A DNA stretch of 64,000 nucleotides from Doris montereyensis (lineage: Eukaryota > Mollusca > Gastropoda > Nudibranchia > Dorididae), in assembly GCA_037039925.1 (NCBI GenBank), contig JAXRKP010000017.1, forward strand, positions 163,501 to 227,500. Direction: 5' to 3'. Positions 36,801 through 63,586 of this stretch are shown piece after piece. Positions within the stretch are counted from its first letter, which is position 1; each line of letters opens with the position of its first letter. The notes below the pieces were generated by a model that ran no database searches, was not told the DNA's origin, and saw only the letters and a list, made by a program, of their open reading frames with translations. Both the position numbers and the translations under genes were made by a program.

Positions 36801-37991
36801 ATAGTATATGTATGTGTAGTTGTAAATCCCTACTGGGCTTTAAAACAACGGGAGTGAGAGAGTTGGTCGATCCGGTTACGAATTGAGATATGGTTTAGTG
36901 TTTTAGTCTTGGTGTTGGCTAAATGTTGCTGTTTTGAAACTGTCAACTGTTGGTTTGTGCACGATGTTTTCATCTAAGTTGTTTCCATCTGGTTCACTTT
37001 ACTTTTTTTTTTTTAAACGAGTGTTTATTTTGTTCCGTTTTGGCATGGGGTGTCTTAAGTGCTCTTGAGTTGGTCCTAGACTGTCTGTTGATAACTTTTG
37101 TTGGTACATAATTGTCAAATTTCTTGGGTCTCATGAGTCGTTTCCCCTGATGGAATTCAATGAAGTTTGCAGCCGGTATTGCTGGTACCTGCCCCTCTAC
37201 AACTCTGTAGAAAGAAGGTCATTTTCGGTTGTTTTCTACGTTCTTGGACCGTCGGCAGCTTCAGGTCTTCCATCATCTGTGTGATACAGCCAGTGTTGTT
37301 AGTTTTGACATTTGTGTTGATGAATTTAACTCCCCTTCTTTATATTTGTTCGAACTGGTCTATTTCCTTTTGTAAATATGGGTCCCATATTATTGATATG
37401 TACTCCATTATTGGTCGGACCAACGAGATGTACACATTTTCCTTGCATTCTTTGGGGTAAAGTAAAGGAGGTTGTTCTTTCGGGGGAAAGAGGAAAGGGA
37501 TCTTTTGGTTAATAAAAGTATCGATACACTTTATTATCTTCTTGTATGAAGTAGTTGTTCCAAAGACCTCTGACCAAATAAATGACTAGGCAAGCGTATC
37601 AGACCAGGCGTGAGAGTGTGAGCAGGAAGGCACAATGCGCATGTCCATAACACGTAATAAATGTGGGTCAGTCTGCCCTATTATTAGACCATTCACCATT
37701 CATGTTCATATTACTCTCTTTTGCTCGCTGAAACTCGCTCGTTTCCCAGAAGCAGTGATGGCGATGGATACTGTACCGGGCGCTGGGTATTTCAACGGTG
37801 GTCTTGGAGGAGGTGGGGTCCATTGCAAACTTTGCCAAAAATAAAAACGATTTCTTTTTTGTGAAAATGTTTGATTCCATGATAGGCAACATTAATTGTA
37901 CGTGTATTTTGTTTCATGTTATATTTATTATTTTAACTTCATCATTGTCTGTCTCAGTGTCTGTCTATTCGTCTGTCTGTTTGTCTGTCTG

Positions 37992-38099
<108 letters not shown>

Positions 38100-38473
38100 C
38101 TTTCCCATGCCCCTTTTCATACGCACGCACACACACACACTGGCTTTCGAGTTTTTTTTGTTCAATTTATATTATAGTGTCATTTTTCTTTTGTCATTGT
38201 GTGGGGGTTTTGGTTTTTTTCAATGGAGTTTTTTTTATGTTTGTTGCTTTGTTTTGCAATTGCTTATTTTCTTCTGTCTCTTGTTTTGCTTTCTTCTGTG
38301 GGTGTGGGCTACGGTGGTGGTGAAGCTAAGCCTGTCAGCGACATAAGGCCGATTTTAATTAGCTTATTGTCACATGATAGTGCAAATAACTGTTATACAA
38401 TGTATAAGTTATAACAGATATTGCACGCATGATCTCAAGTTATGCATCTCTACTGAGAGAGTTCAAATTTGTA

Positions 38474-38538
38474 CTTAAGACTAACCAAAGACCATATAAA
38501 CTACGGTAGTTTATATATGGTCTTTGGGCTAACTTAAG
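38474..38538. repeat. 65-bp near-perfect fold-back palindrome
   Basis: Begins and ends CTTAAG. The left arm ctaaccaaagaccatataaa pairs with the right arm read backwards (agcccaaagaccatatataa), leaving about three unpaired bases at the centre. One AT is extra in the right arm. Confidence 0.85.
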
Positions 38539-38705
38539 AGGTAGTCAGCGTAATTCATAGCTCATACTCATACCATAAGCAGGGCGTGTTCTGTTTGATA
38601 GTTTGGTGCCAGGAACCACCTGTAAAATAATGCAATGCACCAAAAAGGTACTAGATCTACTATGATTTCTTTGCAATACACCCATCACATCGACTTGCTT
38701 TACCC

Positions 38706-38706
<1 letters not shown>

Positions 38707-38750
<44 letters not shown>
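38707..38750. repeat. (CA)n microsatellite
   Basis: About 21 CA units. Confidence 0.95.
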
Positions 38751-38751
<1 letters not shown>

Positions 38752-39119
38752 AGTTTCACACTACACTTCTCTGCAGGGCCTTTCACTATCAAGGTTTGCA
38801 GCTGGTGACACCACGCACAGCCTGTGGTATTTTTTCCTACCTCTCACTTCCTGTGGTGCCCTTTCGAAATAGGAACCAAGAAAGCTTAGTTAACTCTACA
38901 AAAATATTCTCAGAATATGGTCAAATGTCGTGGTATTCTCTTCTTTGAATGTACAAAAACAAATCAAATTTTGGAGCCAGGCATCAATCTAGTTCCATCC
39001 TCGAACTGAGGTGGCGCATGTGCGGCCGCTGACAAACGAATGATATTTTTATCAAGATCCTAACCTCTGGACTAAGCACTACGTGCTGTGATGCTTATAC
39101 ACACTAGTTTGTGTTGCGC

Positions 39120-39671
<552 letters not shown>

Positions 39672-39893
39672 ATATCTCTTTCACTGTCTCTCTTTCTTTT
39701 ATCCTGTCCCTCCCTGGCTCTGTTGTGTATAAATTAAGTTTAGTTGATAAAATGCCAATCTGGCAAGCAATTGGAGAGTTGATGAAACCAATATGGCGAC
39801 GACCTTCACGAACTGAATAAAGTTGTTTGATTGTTTACATTGAATTGAATGTTCCTGTGTGGTTCTTCGTCGATGACAAATATTACAAATGTA

Positions 39894-40765
39894 TTCAAGT
39901 GCCTAATGATCTACAAGAATTTCAAACTCTAGCCCCAAAAGAAAAAGTTTTAACTTTTCACAAGCCCAAACAAGTCCTAATGCTTCTTTTTCCGTGGTTG
40001 AATACCGTTTTTCAACATCACTCAAAGTTCTGGCTGCATAGCTTATCACTCTAGTTTCACCATTGACTGTTTGAACTAATATCCCACACAACCCAACATT
40101 TGAAGCATCACATATTAAATGTGTTTTTTTAGCATTGACTGAAAAATGGCCTTACACTGAATCAGATGATAAACATGATTTCAATTTAATGAAACTGTCT
40201 TCTTGTTCTCTACCCCAGACAAATGTACAATGCTTTTTTCTAGTTAGTTTTCTCAGTGGTTCTGCAATTGTTGCTAGATCATGGATGTACCTTAGGCCTA
40301 CACTGTAATTTATCATCCCCAGGAATGATCTGACCTCACATTCTTTGGTCTTTCTGCTTGCTGAAGGGCTTTTATATGTTCATTTATGGGTTGAATTCCC
40401 CTCTTAGAAACATGTCCCATGAATTCGATTTCTGACAATTTAAATTGACATTTTCCCTTGTTAAGAGTTAAATTCTTTTCTTTTAAACTGTCCATTAATT
40501 TCATAAGATGTTCATCATGTTCATCTTCTGTATGACCACAAACACAAATATCATCAAACATATTCAATGCTCCTAGAATGTTATGAATAATCTGAGAGAT
40601 GATGTTATGATACTTCTCTGGTGTAGAGTTTCCCTTGGCGTTGAAAAAGTGGTAATCTCTCTTGATATGCCCTCTTCTAGTTCAATTTGATGAAATGCAT
40701 CTTTTAGGTCTAATTTTTGAAAAACAAGTAGCCTCATTAAGCTTGTACGAAATCTCATCAATGGT
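39894..40765 (-). pseudogene. Ty3/gypsy-type retrotransposon fragment (RT to RNase H)
   Basis: On the minus strand, in order: LDLKDAFHQIELEE (RT, 40761 downwards), FDDICVCGHTEDEHDEHL (a variant of the YVDD active-site block), KCQFKLSEIEFMGH, then RNase H-type ISYAARTLSDVEKRYSTTEK and EALGLVWACEKLKLFLLG. This order and these motifs are typical of gypsy Pol. The pieces lie in different frames with gaps. I see no integrase, protease or long terminal repeats nearby, so it is an incomplete copy. Confidence 0.85.
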
Positions 40766-41519
40766 TGGAATGCTTGAATTCGGCATGCACGATACCACGA
40801 TCAAAAGTGTTGATTATTCAAGAGTATCCAGCGCCCATTTGAAATGCACTTGAGGCTGGAGATGCTTCTTTGCTTCAGCCCTTCATTACCAGCCTTTTTA
40901 GCCATGGTATCGATGACGATCTTATCTCTATTTCATGTACATGTAATACACTATCTAGGACGATTTCATACGGATTACGATGAGAAGATCCGTAGGGAGA
41001 AGGCATTACGTATGATATGATAGCTTTCCTTTCATTTTATTTGCTAAATCTAATGATTTGGTAGATGTAGTGTCAGAGGCTAGATAGGCGAGGGTGAAAC
41101 TGGCACGTGAATTCCATGTCAACGCACTACGCCGTCGCGAAATCACTTTTGATGAGCGTGGAAGCAAATAGGAACGATAAACAAAGAGCCGATTAAGGCA
41201 GGAAAGAGTAATAATTAGCAGAAAAACTAGAGAATGGGGCCTATGTGGCATTTCCGCATTCCTTCCCTCAAGTCATGTGCCAGTGGTGTTGACATTGTTT
41301 ATCCGACACCGAGTCATAGACTTAACCATGGCTTATGCTGACGATACTACTACATGTACTATCGGTTCATTTGTGTCCTTCATAGTTATTGAACGAAACA
41401 ATACCTTCATGAACATTGTAAAGTTAACAAATTAAATAAATCGTGATCATGACTATGAGAACAAGTCAGTATAATTTTGTCATTGTTAAGGGCACTGAAA
41501 TGTATTATGCTAATCACTG

Positions 41520-41749
<230 letters not shown>

Positions 41750-42230
41750 TGTATCTCTCAGTCTCAGTCAGTTAGTTTAATGTGCAGCATGGAAAGGGAT
41801 AATAATAAATACGTTAAATAATTGTATGGGTCTATGTAACATGGCTTCGATTCAAATTGATAGTATTAGTATTGAATTATTATTTACTTTGTCACTTTCA
41901 CTTCCACTAGGGATTATTTTTATCTGATCAAAGGTGGTAGTTGTGAATGCACACGGGGATGGGGGTGTATATCCTGCTTGCTGCAAGCATTTATTTGATT
42001 CCTGAGACCTGTGTCAAACGGATGGGAGACTAGGACAGGAAGGAGATGTTTGACGGGGGGGGCATAAAGTAAGGCAACAAGTTGATACATGTAGGGCAAT
42101 AAGTATATCTTATCACATGAGGAGAGAGGATGGATGGAGGCTACTTCTTGCTTTCATTTCCACTCCGTCACCTGGCAATTAATTCACCAAAGATCACTAC
42201 ATTTATGGTGGACTTTTTTCCTTCACTTGA

Positions 42231-42253
42231 CCCCCCCCCCCCCCCCCCCCCCC
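42231..42253. repeat. C homopolymer
   Basis: Twenty-three consecutive C in the assembly. The true length is likely uncertain. Confidence 0.9.
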
Positions 42254-42466
42254 AACCGATATAAACACCATTGGCACGTGACCGCAAAGGACGATGCATA
42301 GATCCCATTGGACCACCGTAACTCATCACTCTCCCTTTTTACTAATTGATTAAATGTGTTTATATAATTCACATATCTATTCATTTGCATATGTGTTTAT
42401 TTGTTTACTAGTACATTTTCCGCAACTTTGCCGGTAAGAACCGGTAAGAAAACCTTTTTTTATATT

Positions 42467-42556
42467 TCTTCTTCTTCTTCTTCTTCTTCTTCTTCTTCTC
42501 TTCTCCTTCTTCTTCTACTCCTCCTCCTTCTTCTTCTCCTTCCTCTTCCTCCTTGT
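42467..42556. repeat. (TTC)n imperfect microsatellite
   Basis: TTC repeats with TCC and CTC variants, polypyrimidine. Confidence 0.9.
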
Positions 42557-43489
42557 CTTCTGGTATTGATCACCTGAAGTGATTTCATCTCTTTTTAATA
42601 AGCAAAAATTGTTAAGGGTCTCATTTCATCACTCTTCCCCTTTTAAAACATCGATTCTTAGATAAACAAAACAATGCATGAGCCAAAGAGAAATGACAAA
42701 ATATGAAAGTCTTTAAACATTACAATATCTGCCTGTTGAACAATTCATTACCGCTTTTTAGTGTTACCACTTTAATGAAAAAGAATATTCTCAACTCATA
42801 ATTTGATCGAGCAATCTTGAGCGAGTAGGCCTAGATCTATAGCCTGTAGATGGATACTGTTTTAAAAGTAGATCTACACCTAGATTTAGAACTTTTCTCT
42901 CTTTCTCAGGATGCTCTTATTAAGTCATACTGTAAGTAATACCACGTGGATCATTTAACATGTCGATATCTTTTTTCTCTCTCTCCTTTAAAAAAAATAG
43001 GAAACATTAATGAAAAAGGAGTAAGTCTGTTTTTTTAAAGTTTTTGGAATTTGAGCAATTTATTCCAGAGCACCATCGGCTATGTGCGTTTGTATAAGCC
43101 GCCATTGTTTAGCGTGTTTACCGTTCCTATTTGGGTTGCCAAGCGAGAGGTTGATTACACGACGTTGGCATCAGTTTCACCTCTGGTCGTGCTTAGAATG
43201 GTCTCTGCCGATTGGCTATTTGCATACGTATGTAGAGCTAGACCTAGGCCTAGAGATCTAAGTCAAGCACAATGTTTTCGAAATGAAAGTTGAAAATTAC
43301 ACTAATATTAAAAATAATAACTTTTGTATTATGGTTTGTAATCAAATCATTTTTAAAGGTGGGGTCTAAGCCTTTATAACCTACACCTAACTTAGTTTAA
43401 ACGATGTTTTTATTAAACTTTTACCGTTTTTGAAATTGTAACTAACATAGCCTAAGTTATTTTTTGTTGCTGTGCATTTTATATAATCT

Positions 43490-43566
43490 GTGATTGTGTT
43501 AATAATATTTTACTGTAAAGCGCCATCGAGCATTGCGGTGGATAGAGGTGCTCAACAAATGCATTA

Positions 43567-43629
<63 letters not shown>

Positions 43630-43630
43630 G
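43490..43630 (+). mobile_element. LINE 3' end with (ATT)n tail
   Basis: tactgtaaagcgccatcgag cattgcggtggatagaggtgc followed by a pure ATT tail from 43566 to 43630. This form (a 'GCGC..TGAGC..' end plus a trinucleotide tail) is usual for L2/CR1-type LINE 3' ends (family knowledge); no coding part is attached. Confidence 0.6.
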
Positions 43631-43799
43631 TTGTTATTATTTTTAATCTCGTAAAGAGATTTAATGAAACGATTTAAACAAAATGCGGCATAGAGATCAA
43701 CGCTGGAAATGAAGAAGAAGAAGAAAGAAATAGACACAAACTGACGAGGAATGGCGACAAAGACACCAAGAAGAGAATCCTAGTAAACGGATAACAGTA

Positions 43800-44110
43800 A
43801 CAGCTTGAAAGAATGAAACAGTTCAAGTAGCTTCGCCCCATCATCAACCAAGCAGGATCCAAACCTGGAATAAATACCAGAATTGCGCCAACGACAGCAG
43901 CCATAAGCAATCTCAAATCAGTTTTGGACGAAAAAAATATTACCAGAAGAAATTTGAAACTCTTGACTTACTAATTCTATCAAATTTCTTACCCTTGCAA
44001 TTATAAGCTTGCGAATCATGGGCTCTAACAGTGCAGATCTACAGAGGACAATGGTCGACTGAAATACAATGCTGCAGAAGACTCATAGATCACACCAGCA
44101 GTAAAGAAGT
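43800..44110 (+). pseudogene. Non-LTR retrotransposon fragment (RT C-terminal region)
   Basis: Broken reading gives FK*LRPIINQAGSKPGINTRI, TTAAISNLKSVLDEKNITRR and further degenerate sequence. It corresponds to FKYLGSIIT..G....EI..RI..A..A...L.. of LINE reverse transcriptases. Stops and shifts throughout. Confidence 0.65.
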
Positions 44111-44137
44111 GAGGAGATTTGTTTGTTTGATTGTTTC

Positions 44138-44178
44138 ATAGGAATTTATCCCATCCACCATTGTGATGATCTCAGGGT
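44138..44178 (-). mobile_element. SINE family B tail fragment
   Basis: tttatcccatccaccattgt followed by gatgatctcagggtgaatt, again the tail of family B. It lies between two LINE fragments. Confidence 0.55.
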
Positions 44179-44429
44179 GAATTAATAGGAAACAGCAAGA
44201 AAAGATAAGTAAATAGGACTAGCGCTCCTCAAGAAGGGTGATGCAACACCAAGCACTATGTACATCTGCTGGCCGTTATGGGGAGTTTAGTTTTGAAACT
44301 CCAATTTTCATGCCGACTTCTATCACGATCTGAAACCTTGTCTACTTTTTTTGTATTCTACATCACTTTCTCACCCCCTCTTTCCTCCCATCAAACAAAC
44401 AAAAAATCAACCTGTTCTGTCTATGGTGC

Positions 44430-44945
44430 TTGCTAGATGTTAATGAGCCGATTTTCCTCGTTTTCTCCTTTTCCTCGCTTCCTGCACAATAGTTCAAATT
44501 GTGTTATTATTAATGGTTCAAGGTTCACGAGAAGCGAATATCTTTCAAAATTGCTTGCCACACCTACCAACGCATATACGGACAGGCTCCTAAATATCTC
44601 GACGCTCCGATTGTTATCAGCGTTCGGCTAGAAACCTGAGATTAGTGAGATCGTCAAAGCGCAATCAACCTTAAAAAGAGGCGATCATAAAACCAAATTC
44701 CCGACCGATCTTTCTCTAATGCCGCATCGACTTTCTGGAACTCACTGTCTACAAAAACCAGAAACTGTACTAACTACACAATTTTCAAACCACATCTTAA
44801 AACATTAAAGTATTCCGGCTAGCATATTATTGACGTTTATCGCTTGTATACAATTGTGTGATTTATGTGAAAGCGCATCAGAGCATGTCAAATTGGATTA
44901 AGTGCGCTATAAAGTGACTTATTACATGTTTTATCATTATTATTA
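44430..44945 (+). pseudogene. CR1/L2-type LINE fragment, 3' end of ORF2
   Basis: Reads SFKIACHTYQRIYGQAPKYL DAP, then after stops AASTFWNSLSTKTRN and YTIFKPHLKTLK. This is the FK..C..Y..L.G.AP.YL ... LWNSLP ... FK..LKT end of CR1/L2-like ORF2. It is followed by an AAGCGC.. tail and a short ATT run. Dead copy. Confidence 0.75.
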
Positions 44946-45269
44946 CTTAACACTAATCACCAGCCTGCCAGCTCATGGTTTTCAATTTAACTACAATTAA
45001 TCACATTTTAATTTTAAAGTCATGTATTTAGATTCACTTCTGAAGTATTCAGTGCTACTGCTTCATTCAATTTATGTTGTCAGTTTTTTCCAGTCTTATT
45101 GTACTATTACTAGGGTAAAATAGGTGCAGGTGACATGATAATCACCGTTTGAGGATGGAACTATGTGTGTTTAACAGCCTGTACAAGGTGTTCTTGTAAT
45201 AAGCTTGAAATGATTGAATGGAATAAGCACATAATGATTTACATACTGTAGCTTTGCTATAAAAGTAAG

Positions 45270-45545
45270 TAAAACAAGATACGTTCCTTCAAGGCCATTA
45301 CGGCCTACAAAACCAGAGCTTATCCCGGTTTCAATAGCGTGAAGTGAAACAGGATGGTAGTATGAGCAGATTTTCACTCCCAAGTGAGTGCTTGTACCTA
45401 TTTGCGCCTGGGTTGAGTGGGAAAATGCATGTTAAGTGTCTTTTTACAAAGGAACACACTGTTGGACGTAGCTTTGCTAGGATTCGCACCCAAACTTCAT
45501 GATCCGGTCTGGAAGCCTAACTGCTCGACCACTGACGACACACAA
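45270..45545 (-). mobile_element. tRNA-derived SINE, family A, copy 4
   Basis: Reverse copy between CCAR1 and slo. On the plus strand it runs from gttccttcaaggccattacg through gagtgcttgtacctatttgc to cctaactgctcgaccactga. Keeps the acaaaggaacaca block of the family. Confidence 0.78.
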
Positions 45546-46192
45546 CTTTAAAGTAAATTTCTACTTTATTTGTGACTCAAGTTCTTTTAACGGTTTCCAT
45601 TGCAATTACGCGTATAATTGTTGGGTTTTGGTACTTCCTTTTGTATATACATGCACGTGTAATTATTAGTTAAAAAATGGGCGACAATCTTTTGTATTTT
45701 TCCAATTTCTTGTATAAAAGTTTGCTAGTGTGGGTTCCAGTTTAACCTGACTTTCAACACTTGCCTGTTTGGAAATCCTGAATGTCCCTTGTGGGCATTT
45801 CTGTAATCTGAAATATTGTCACAGAATAGGGTGTTTAGCCCCGTCTCCAAATTTTCTCCTTATTCAAGCCAGTTAGGGATCTGTTGCCTTCACTAATGAT
45901 ATTTTAAAATTCATTTATTTAAAAAAAATTTTTAAATTGTTAAAGTTCACAAATTTCATTCAAATTCAATGCAGTTTTCATTTCGCTTGGATTCAGGTTG
46001 AATATCCATTGCCTAGGTCCAAAGCGAATGCCTATATGAAATTAAACTAAATACAAATGTATATTGTCATTTTCTTCTCTGTTCATGTATGACATTTTTA
46101 TTCTAGCATAATTTTGAAATTTGCTGAATTTGAGCGTCTTCTTCTTCTTCCTCTTCTCCTTCATATTCATAGCAAATGACCTTTTTGATTTG

Positions 46193-46500
46193 ATATGAAT
46201 TGATTTACCCACATCCACAACTATGGTGATCTCAGGGTTAACGGTAGGTTTTTAAATTTTGCCCGGACTGCCCTGTAAACAGCCAAGGGATCTTTAACGT
46301 ACACAGTGTTGTGATCTGCACACAGGACCTCCATTTTATCGTTAGTCTCCAATGGGACTAGGTGTCGATCCACCTACCTGGACCAGGGGGAGGTAGATTT
46401 TGCTCGAAAAAAACACGAGAAAATTTGTCAAACTTTGGCGGGGCTCGAACCCACTACCTTTTGGTTGAGTGGTCGACACCTTGCCTCTGGTCTCTTGAGT
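46193..46500 (-). mobile_element. tRNA-derived SINE, family B, copy 2
   Basis: Reverse copy. On the minus strand the head contains a near-canonical B box, gtgggttcgagccc, preceded by gtcgaccactcaacc. The body has ccctggtccaggtaggtgga-like and aaagatcccttggctgttta blocks, ending at tttacccacatccacaacta on plus. Confidence 0.82.
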
Positions 46501-49078
46501 CCCTTAGTGAATGACTAACTCAATTCTTGAGTATTACTCTTAGTGCCCATGATTTTGAAAGCTCACACACACAAAACACGCACTCACACACACATGTATA
46601 CACAAACACACACACACACATAGAAGATAAAGGAGAAATTAAGCCCAATCTATTGACAGTAAAAACTTTATATTTCAATATTTTGCAATGCCTTGATGCA
46701 TGGGAAATAATAAAAATTTCAGTTACTAACTTGACAAGGGGAAGAATAAATAATAATAAAAAAAGGAGGGAGGGAGAATACAAAAAGTAACACAGTACTA
46801 CTTTGCGAGCCTATCAGCACATGGAGGGTGTGCAAAAAGAAAATCAAACTCTCAATAATAAATAATATATCAAGATTTACATACACAATGATTCATGTAT
46901 AGCAAACATGACCAAGGTAACACAACTTTCAAATTTAACCAAACAGATTTATAAAAAAGGACAACACAATGATTAATTTTATTCATCACTGGAATACTAT
47001 TCTTTCACTTTGACAAGAACATGTTTTGTTTGACCTGTTTCACATAAAATCAATGGGTTTATATTATATTCATCATGTTTATAGATTAATAAAACACCCT
47101 AAAGCTTATAATAAAAAGGGTGTATGATAAATTCATTTATATTATGATGCAGGATGGCTTAACTCGTATGATAATCCCTTGGAGGTAAATTATTTTTACA
47201 TCAAAGAAAAAATCCAGCAAAAGCATGTATTTGCTTTTCGTGTTCATCTTTAAATAGTATTGTCATACATTACAATTTTTAAACATAACCAAAAATGTTA
47301 AACCCTAAAACTTCACAGCTAAATTATCAAAGATAAAAAATACAAGAAGGTGATTCAGAACTATGAGTTTGCAATTATTTGATTAAAAAAAATAAAAGAT
47401 TATTGAAATGTTGAAAGATATTACACGAGACAGCACACTTTGAATATCTATACACACTATAATAAGAAGCAAAACGAAAAAAAGAAGCATAACAAAAGGA
47501 CAACACACACAAAAAAATCCTGTAAGAAAACAACTCTACTAAAACGCATTAGACAGCCTATGTTAAAATAAAACAAAAAGTGCCTACATTTCTTAAGTAG
47601 GAAATATGTGGATGGAGAAAGGCAGGAAAAATGATTAACAGAAGGAAAATAACATGATTGTAATGGTCAAACCTAAACAATTTCTCACAAGTTGAGGAGA
47701 GGCTGGAAATTAAAATGAGACATTTAAATGTATGAAAACAAGGTAAGGTTTTTTAAGTAGTTTTGACATAATTACTGGTCTTATTCAGGCTTTCTTATTA
47801 TCATTTAAAATTCATGTCCCTCCCCCCTCCCCCATCCCCTAACAATATTTCTTCTTTTTTGTGTGCATGTGTATGTGTGTAGTAGTGTGTGTATGTTGTA
47901 TTTGTGCACAAGCATGCATGTCTTTAATTGCCTTAGACTCATATTAACATTTAAAAAATGTCCTTACTTCTTTCGAATGGCAACTATCAGCTATTGAAAA
48001 ATATATATATGACAAAAGAACTAAATATACATTTTAAGACAAAAATCTCGTACAAGTTCATTTTCACCCTATTTCTGCATTATTTTATTATGAATTTAAA
48101 GGAGGAGAAAAACACTTATGAATGGAAACAGATATTACCTCAATCCCTTCGCCCCCCCTTCCCCCTCTTCAACAAAATATAATAAAATCAATCAGAATTT
48201 CCTACTTCCTGTGCTCCCCCTCTATACTGTCCTCCTTCTCACACTCAAATCGTACAAATAAAAAATAAGAAAAACCCACAATAAAAATTCCCACAAAACC
48301 AGCCCAACAAAACCAAAAACACCGCATTCCCTCCCAATCCCATCCAAATGTGGTATGAAGATGAAAGGGACTGTTTAGGCCTAGTCACAGTTAACATTGC
48401 TTCGGTAAAATGATAATGTAAAAAATAGTTCAAAACAAAAAACAAACTCAAAGGATTTAAAAAAGAGGGATCCCATTATCATGAAGGTGATGATGAGCTT
48501 TTCTCTCTGTACATATCACAGTTGAAGGAAAGGGATTCACATTATTTACAAAGTACTTTCACCAGCCAAACAATCATGTGACGAATCTATAGGTATATGG
48601 AAAATGCACAAAAACAAAAAAATAAAGGAAAGTTCTATCAATATAAAGTAGTCAAAGATGTGTGTACGCCACACAGGAATACACAAATAAATACGATACA
48701 TCTTAGTGCGATCCTATGAGGATAGCAAATTCGGTGTTTCCCCTTTAAAAATACATGTGTCGTAATGAACAGCCCACCAGAGATGTGCTTTGAAATAGCC
48801 ATATACTTAAATATACATGGCAATGACATTTTTTTTTTAACTACAGGTGGCATTCAAAATAGAACACAGAATTCTAACAGGAACTTTAAAAAAAAAGTCC
48901 TAAGATTTTGGGAATTTCCTGTTAAGTGAAATTAGGCATCTTGTAGGCAGTCTTATATAATGTGATGAAAAGGTAGATGGATAAAGTTAAAGGATGGAAT
49001 GATAAAGTAATAGATAAATCGATAAAGATTGATAAATAAGAGACAGACAGAGACAAAAGACACAATGGACAAAAATAA

Positions 49079-49086
49079 GGAGAGGG

Positions 49087-49146
<60 letters not shown>

Positions 49147-49164
49147 GAGAGAGGGAGAGGGAGA

Positions 49165-49214
<50 letters not shown>

Positions 49215-49274
49215 AGAGAGAGAGAGAGGGAGAGAGAGAGAGAGGGGAGAGGAGAGAGGGGAGAGGGAGAGGGA

Positions 49275-49363
<89 letters not shown>

Positions 49364-49385
49364 GGAGAGAGGAGAGAGAGAGATG
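49079..49385. repeat. (GA)n tract with GGGAGA variants
   Basis: About 300 bases, almost pure purine on the plus strand. May lie within or just beyond the slo 3' untranslated region. Confidence 0.95.
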
Positions 49386-51135
49386 AAAGCCATGCAGAGA
49401 GAGTTTGTGTTTGTCAGACTTTGTATGTGTGTGAGTGTTGATAGGCTGGGCCACATACTAATACTGTAAAATGGTGACAATTTGATCATTCAAATTACAT
49501 GAGTTCAACACACCAACAAAGATCCTCATTCTTATCATCGCCAGGCAAAACATAATCATACCATTGTGTCATTCAGGGACCTACTGTCTCTTTCTTGAAG
49601 GTACAAAGCAATGATTCAATTGAGCAGCATCATGTTGTGTTTTCAAACAAATTTAATGGATGCTGATCACTGTGATATATAACTACCATAATAAAAAATT
49701 GAATGTCGTCTGGGGTCAAAAGACCCAATTATTAAGTTTGCTGTTATCCATATTTATTATATGAGATTTGCAGATTGTATATCTGCATGATGATATGATT
49801 ATACAACAATGGTAAAACGTTAATGAAGGATATGGGTGTCAGCATTCAAATATTGTGTGGAGTGTGAAATAAGAAAGAGATTGATTCATAAAACTTCAAT
49901 ATTTCGCCAATGATGTGGATGAGAATGCAGAGGTAAATTCACTTCTAAACAAGAATCAATTTGAATCGATCAACAGCCTGTTTGCATTGAAGATATAACA
50001 TGTTTAAGATGAAAAGAAATAAAGAAACAAAAAAGATATAGAAGACCTATTCAGCAAAATAGGGTTACAGCCTTCAGAAATATTTTAAGCTTAACTTTAA
50101 AATAAGGTAAACGTTTCACTTTTAAAACTTTGACTTGAAGATATCTAAGCAAACCCATTATACATTTCAATTTCAATTTCAATTTCAATAATCATGGAAA
50201 TTATACTTGTGTTATCACAATTTCCGTTTGAAAAATAAAAGAATATATCAATGCATTCAAATTAAAAACAAATTTAACTTAGTTAATCATTAAATCTTTA
50301 GATTTTAGGAGAAGAATACAAAAATTCAAAGGTGGGTAAATAAATAGTGCGGTGAAACAATATACATATAACAAATTTAAAAAAAAAAAGATAGAAAAAT
50401 TAAAGACAAATCAATTTAGCTTCATACACATTCACCAACCTATCATAAATCATTCATTCACCATCCATAAATCTACATTTCTTAAACATTGTGAGGAAAA
50501 CGCCATTGTGCTTTCAAAGTAAGGTATAGTCAAACTTTCGTATGGCGCTTGGAAGAAAAGATCTAAAATATCTCTCAGTGCAGGATTTTAAATGTATAAG
50601 TCGACCGCTTCTACTACTTTTTTTGGGTATGGAGAAAACAGGGTGGGTGTTGTCTTTAAGTATACTCCTGAGTTTGATCTTGCATTGAATCTCATACAGA
50701 TCTTCAAAGTTCTCGGCTCTACATCATTTATGAGTTTCCCAATTTGTGTTTCAGTGTCCTATTAAATTTCTTCTTTTCTCTATCTCTTGTATTTCCTCCC
50801 CATGCAGTTATACTAAAAAGATACAGAATTGTTAATAATCAGATATAGAATGTTACTGATACAAGTATTTCTTCTTTGTCTTATTCTTATCTACTGACGG
50901 GAAAATGTCGTGACCAAAGTTTCTCACACATTTTACATAAGCAGATCACCAATCAAAATTATGCATTGAAACCATAAGCAAGATCATTTGTTATCTTTCA
51001 GGAAAGTAGTAAATAAATAGATAAACAAATGAGATAAATAGAAATGAAGAAAAAGAAGAAATAGGAAAAGAAAAAGCAATAAAAATGTTTGGGGAAAATA
51101 ATGATTCAGACTTTGAGGAAACTACATGGGATATA

Positions 51136-63586
<12,451 letters not shown>

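Larger units (their letters stand above)
45546..51135. other. Block downstream of slo, 3' untranslated region and intergenic
   Basis: No recognisable protein gene. The part next to 51136 should be the slo 3' untranslated region; several minus-strand AATAAA hexamers are present, so I cannot fix its end. Also holds the family B SINE at 46193-46500 and a 300-bp GA tract at 49079-49385. Confidence 0.5.

Noticed and set aside
36349..36857. Threonine-, leucine- or valine-rich frames over ACT/AGT repeats
   Set aside because: Open in several frames on both strands only because of the repeat.
46430..46490. Possible tRNA gene on the minus strand with a good B box
   Set aside because: Belongs to the SINE family B copy and lacks a full acceptor stem.
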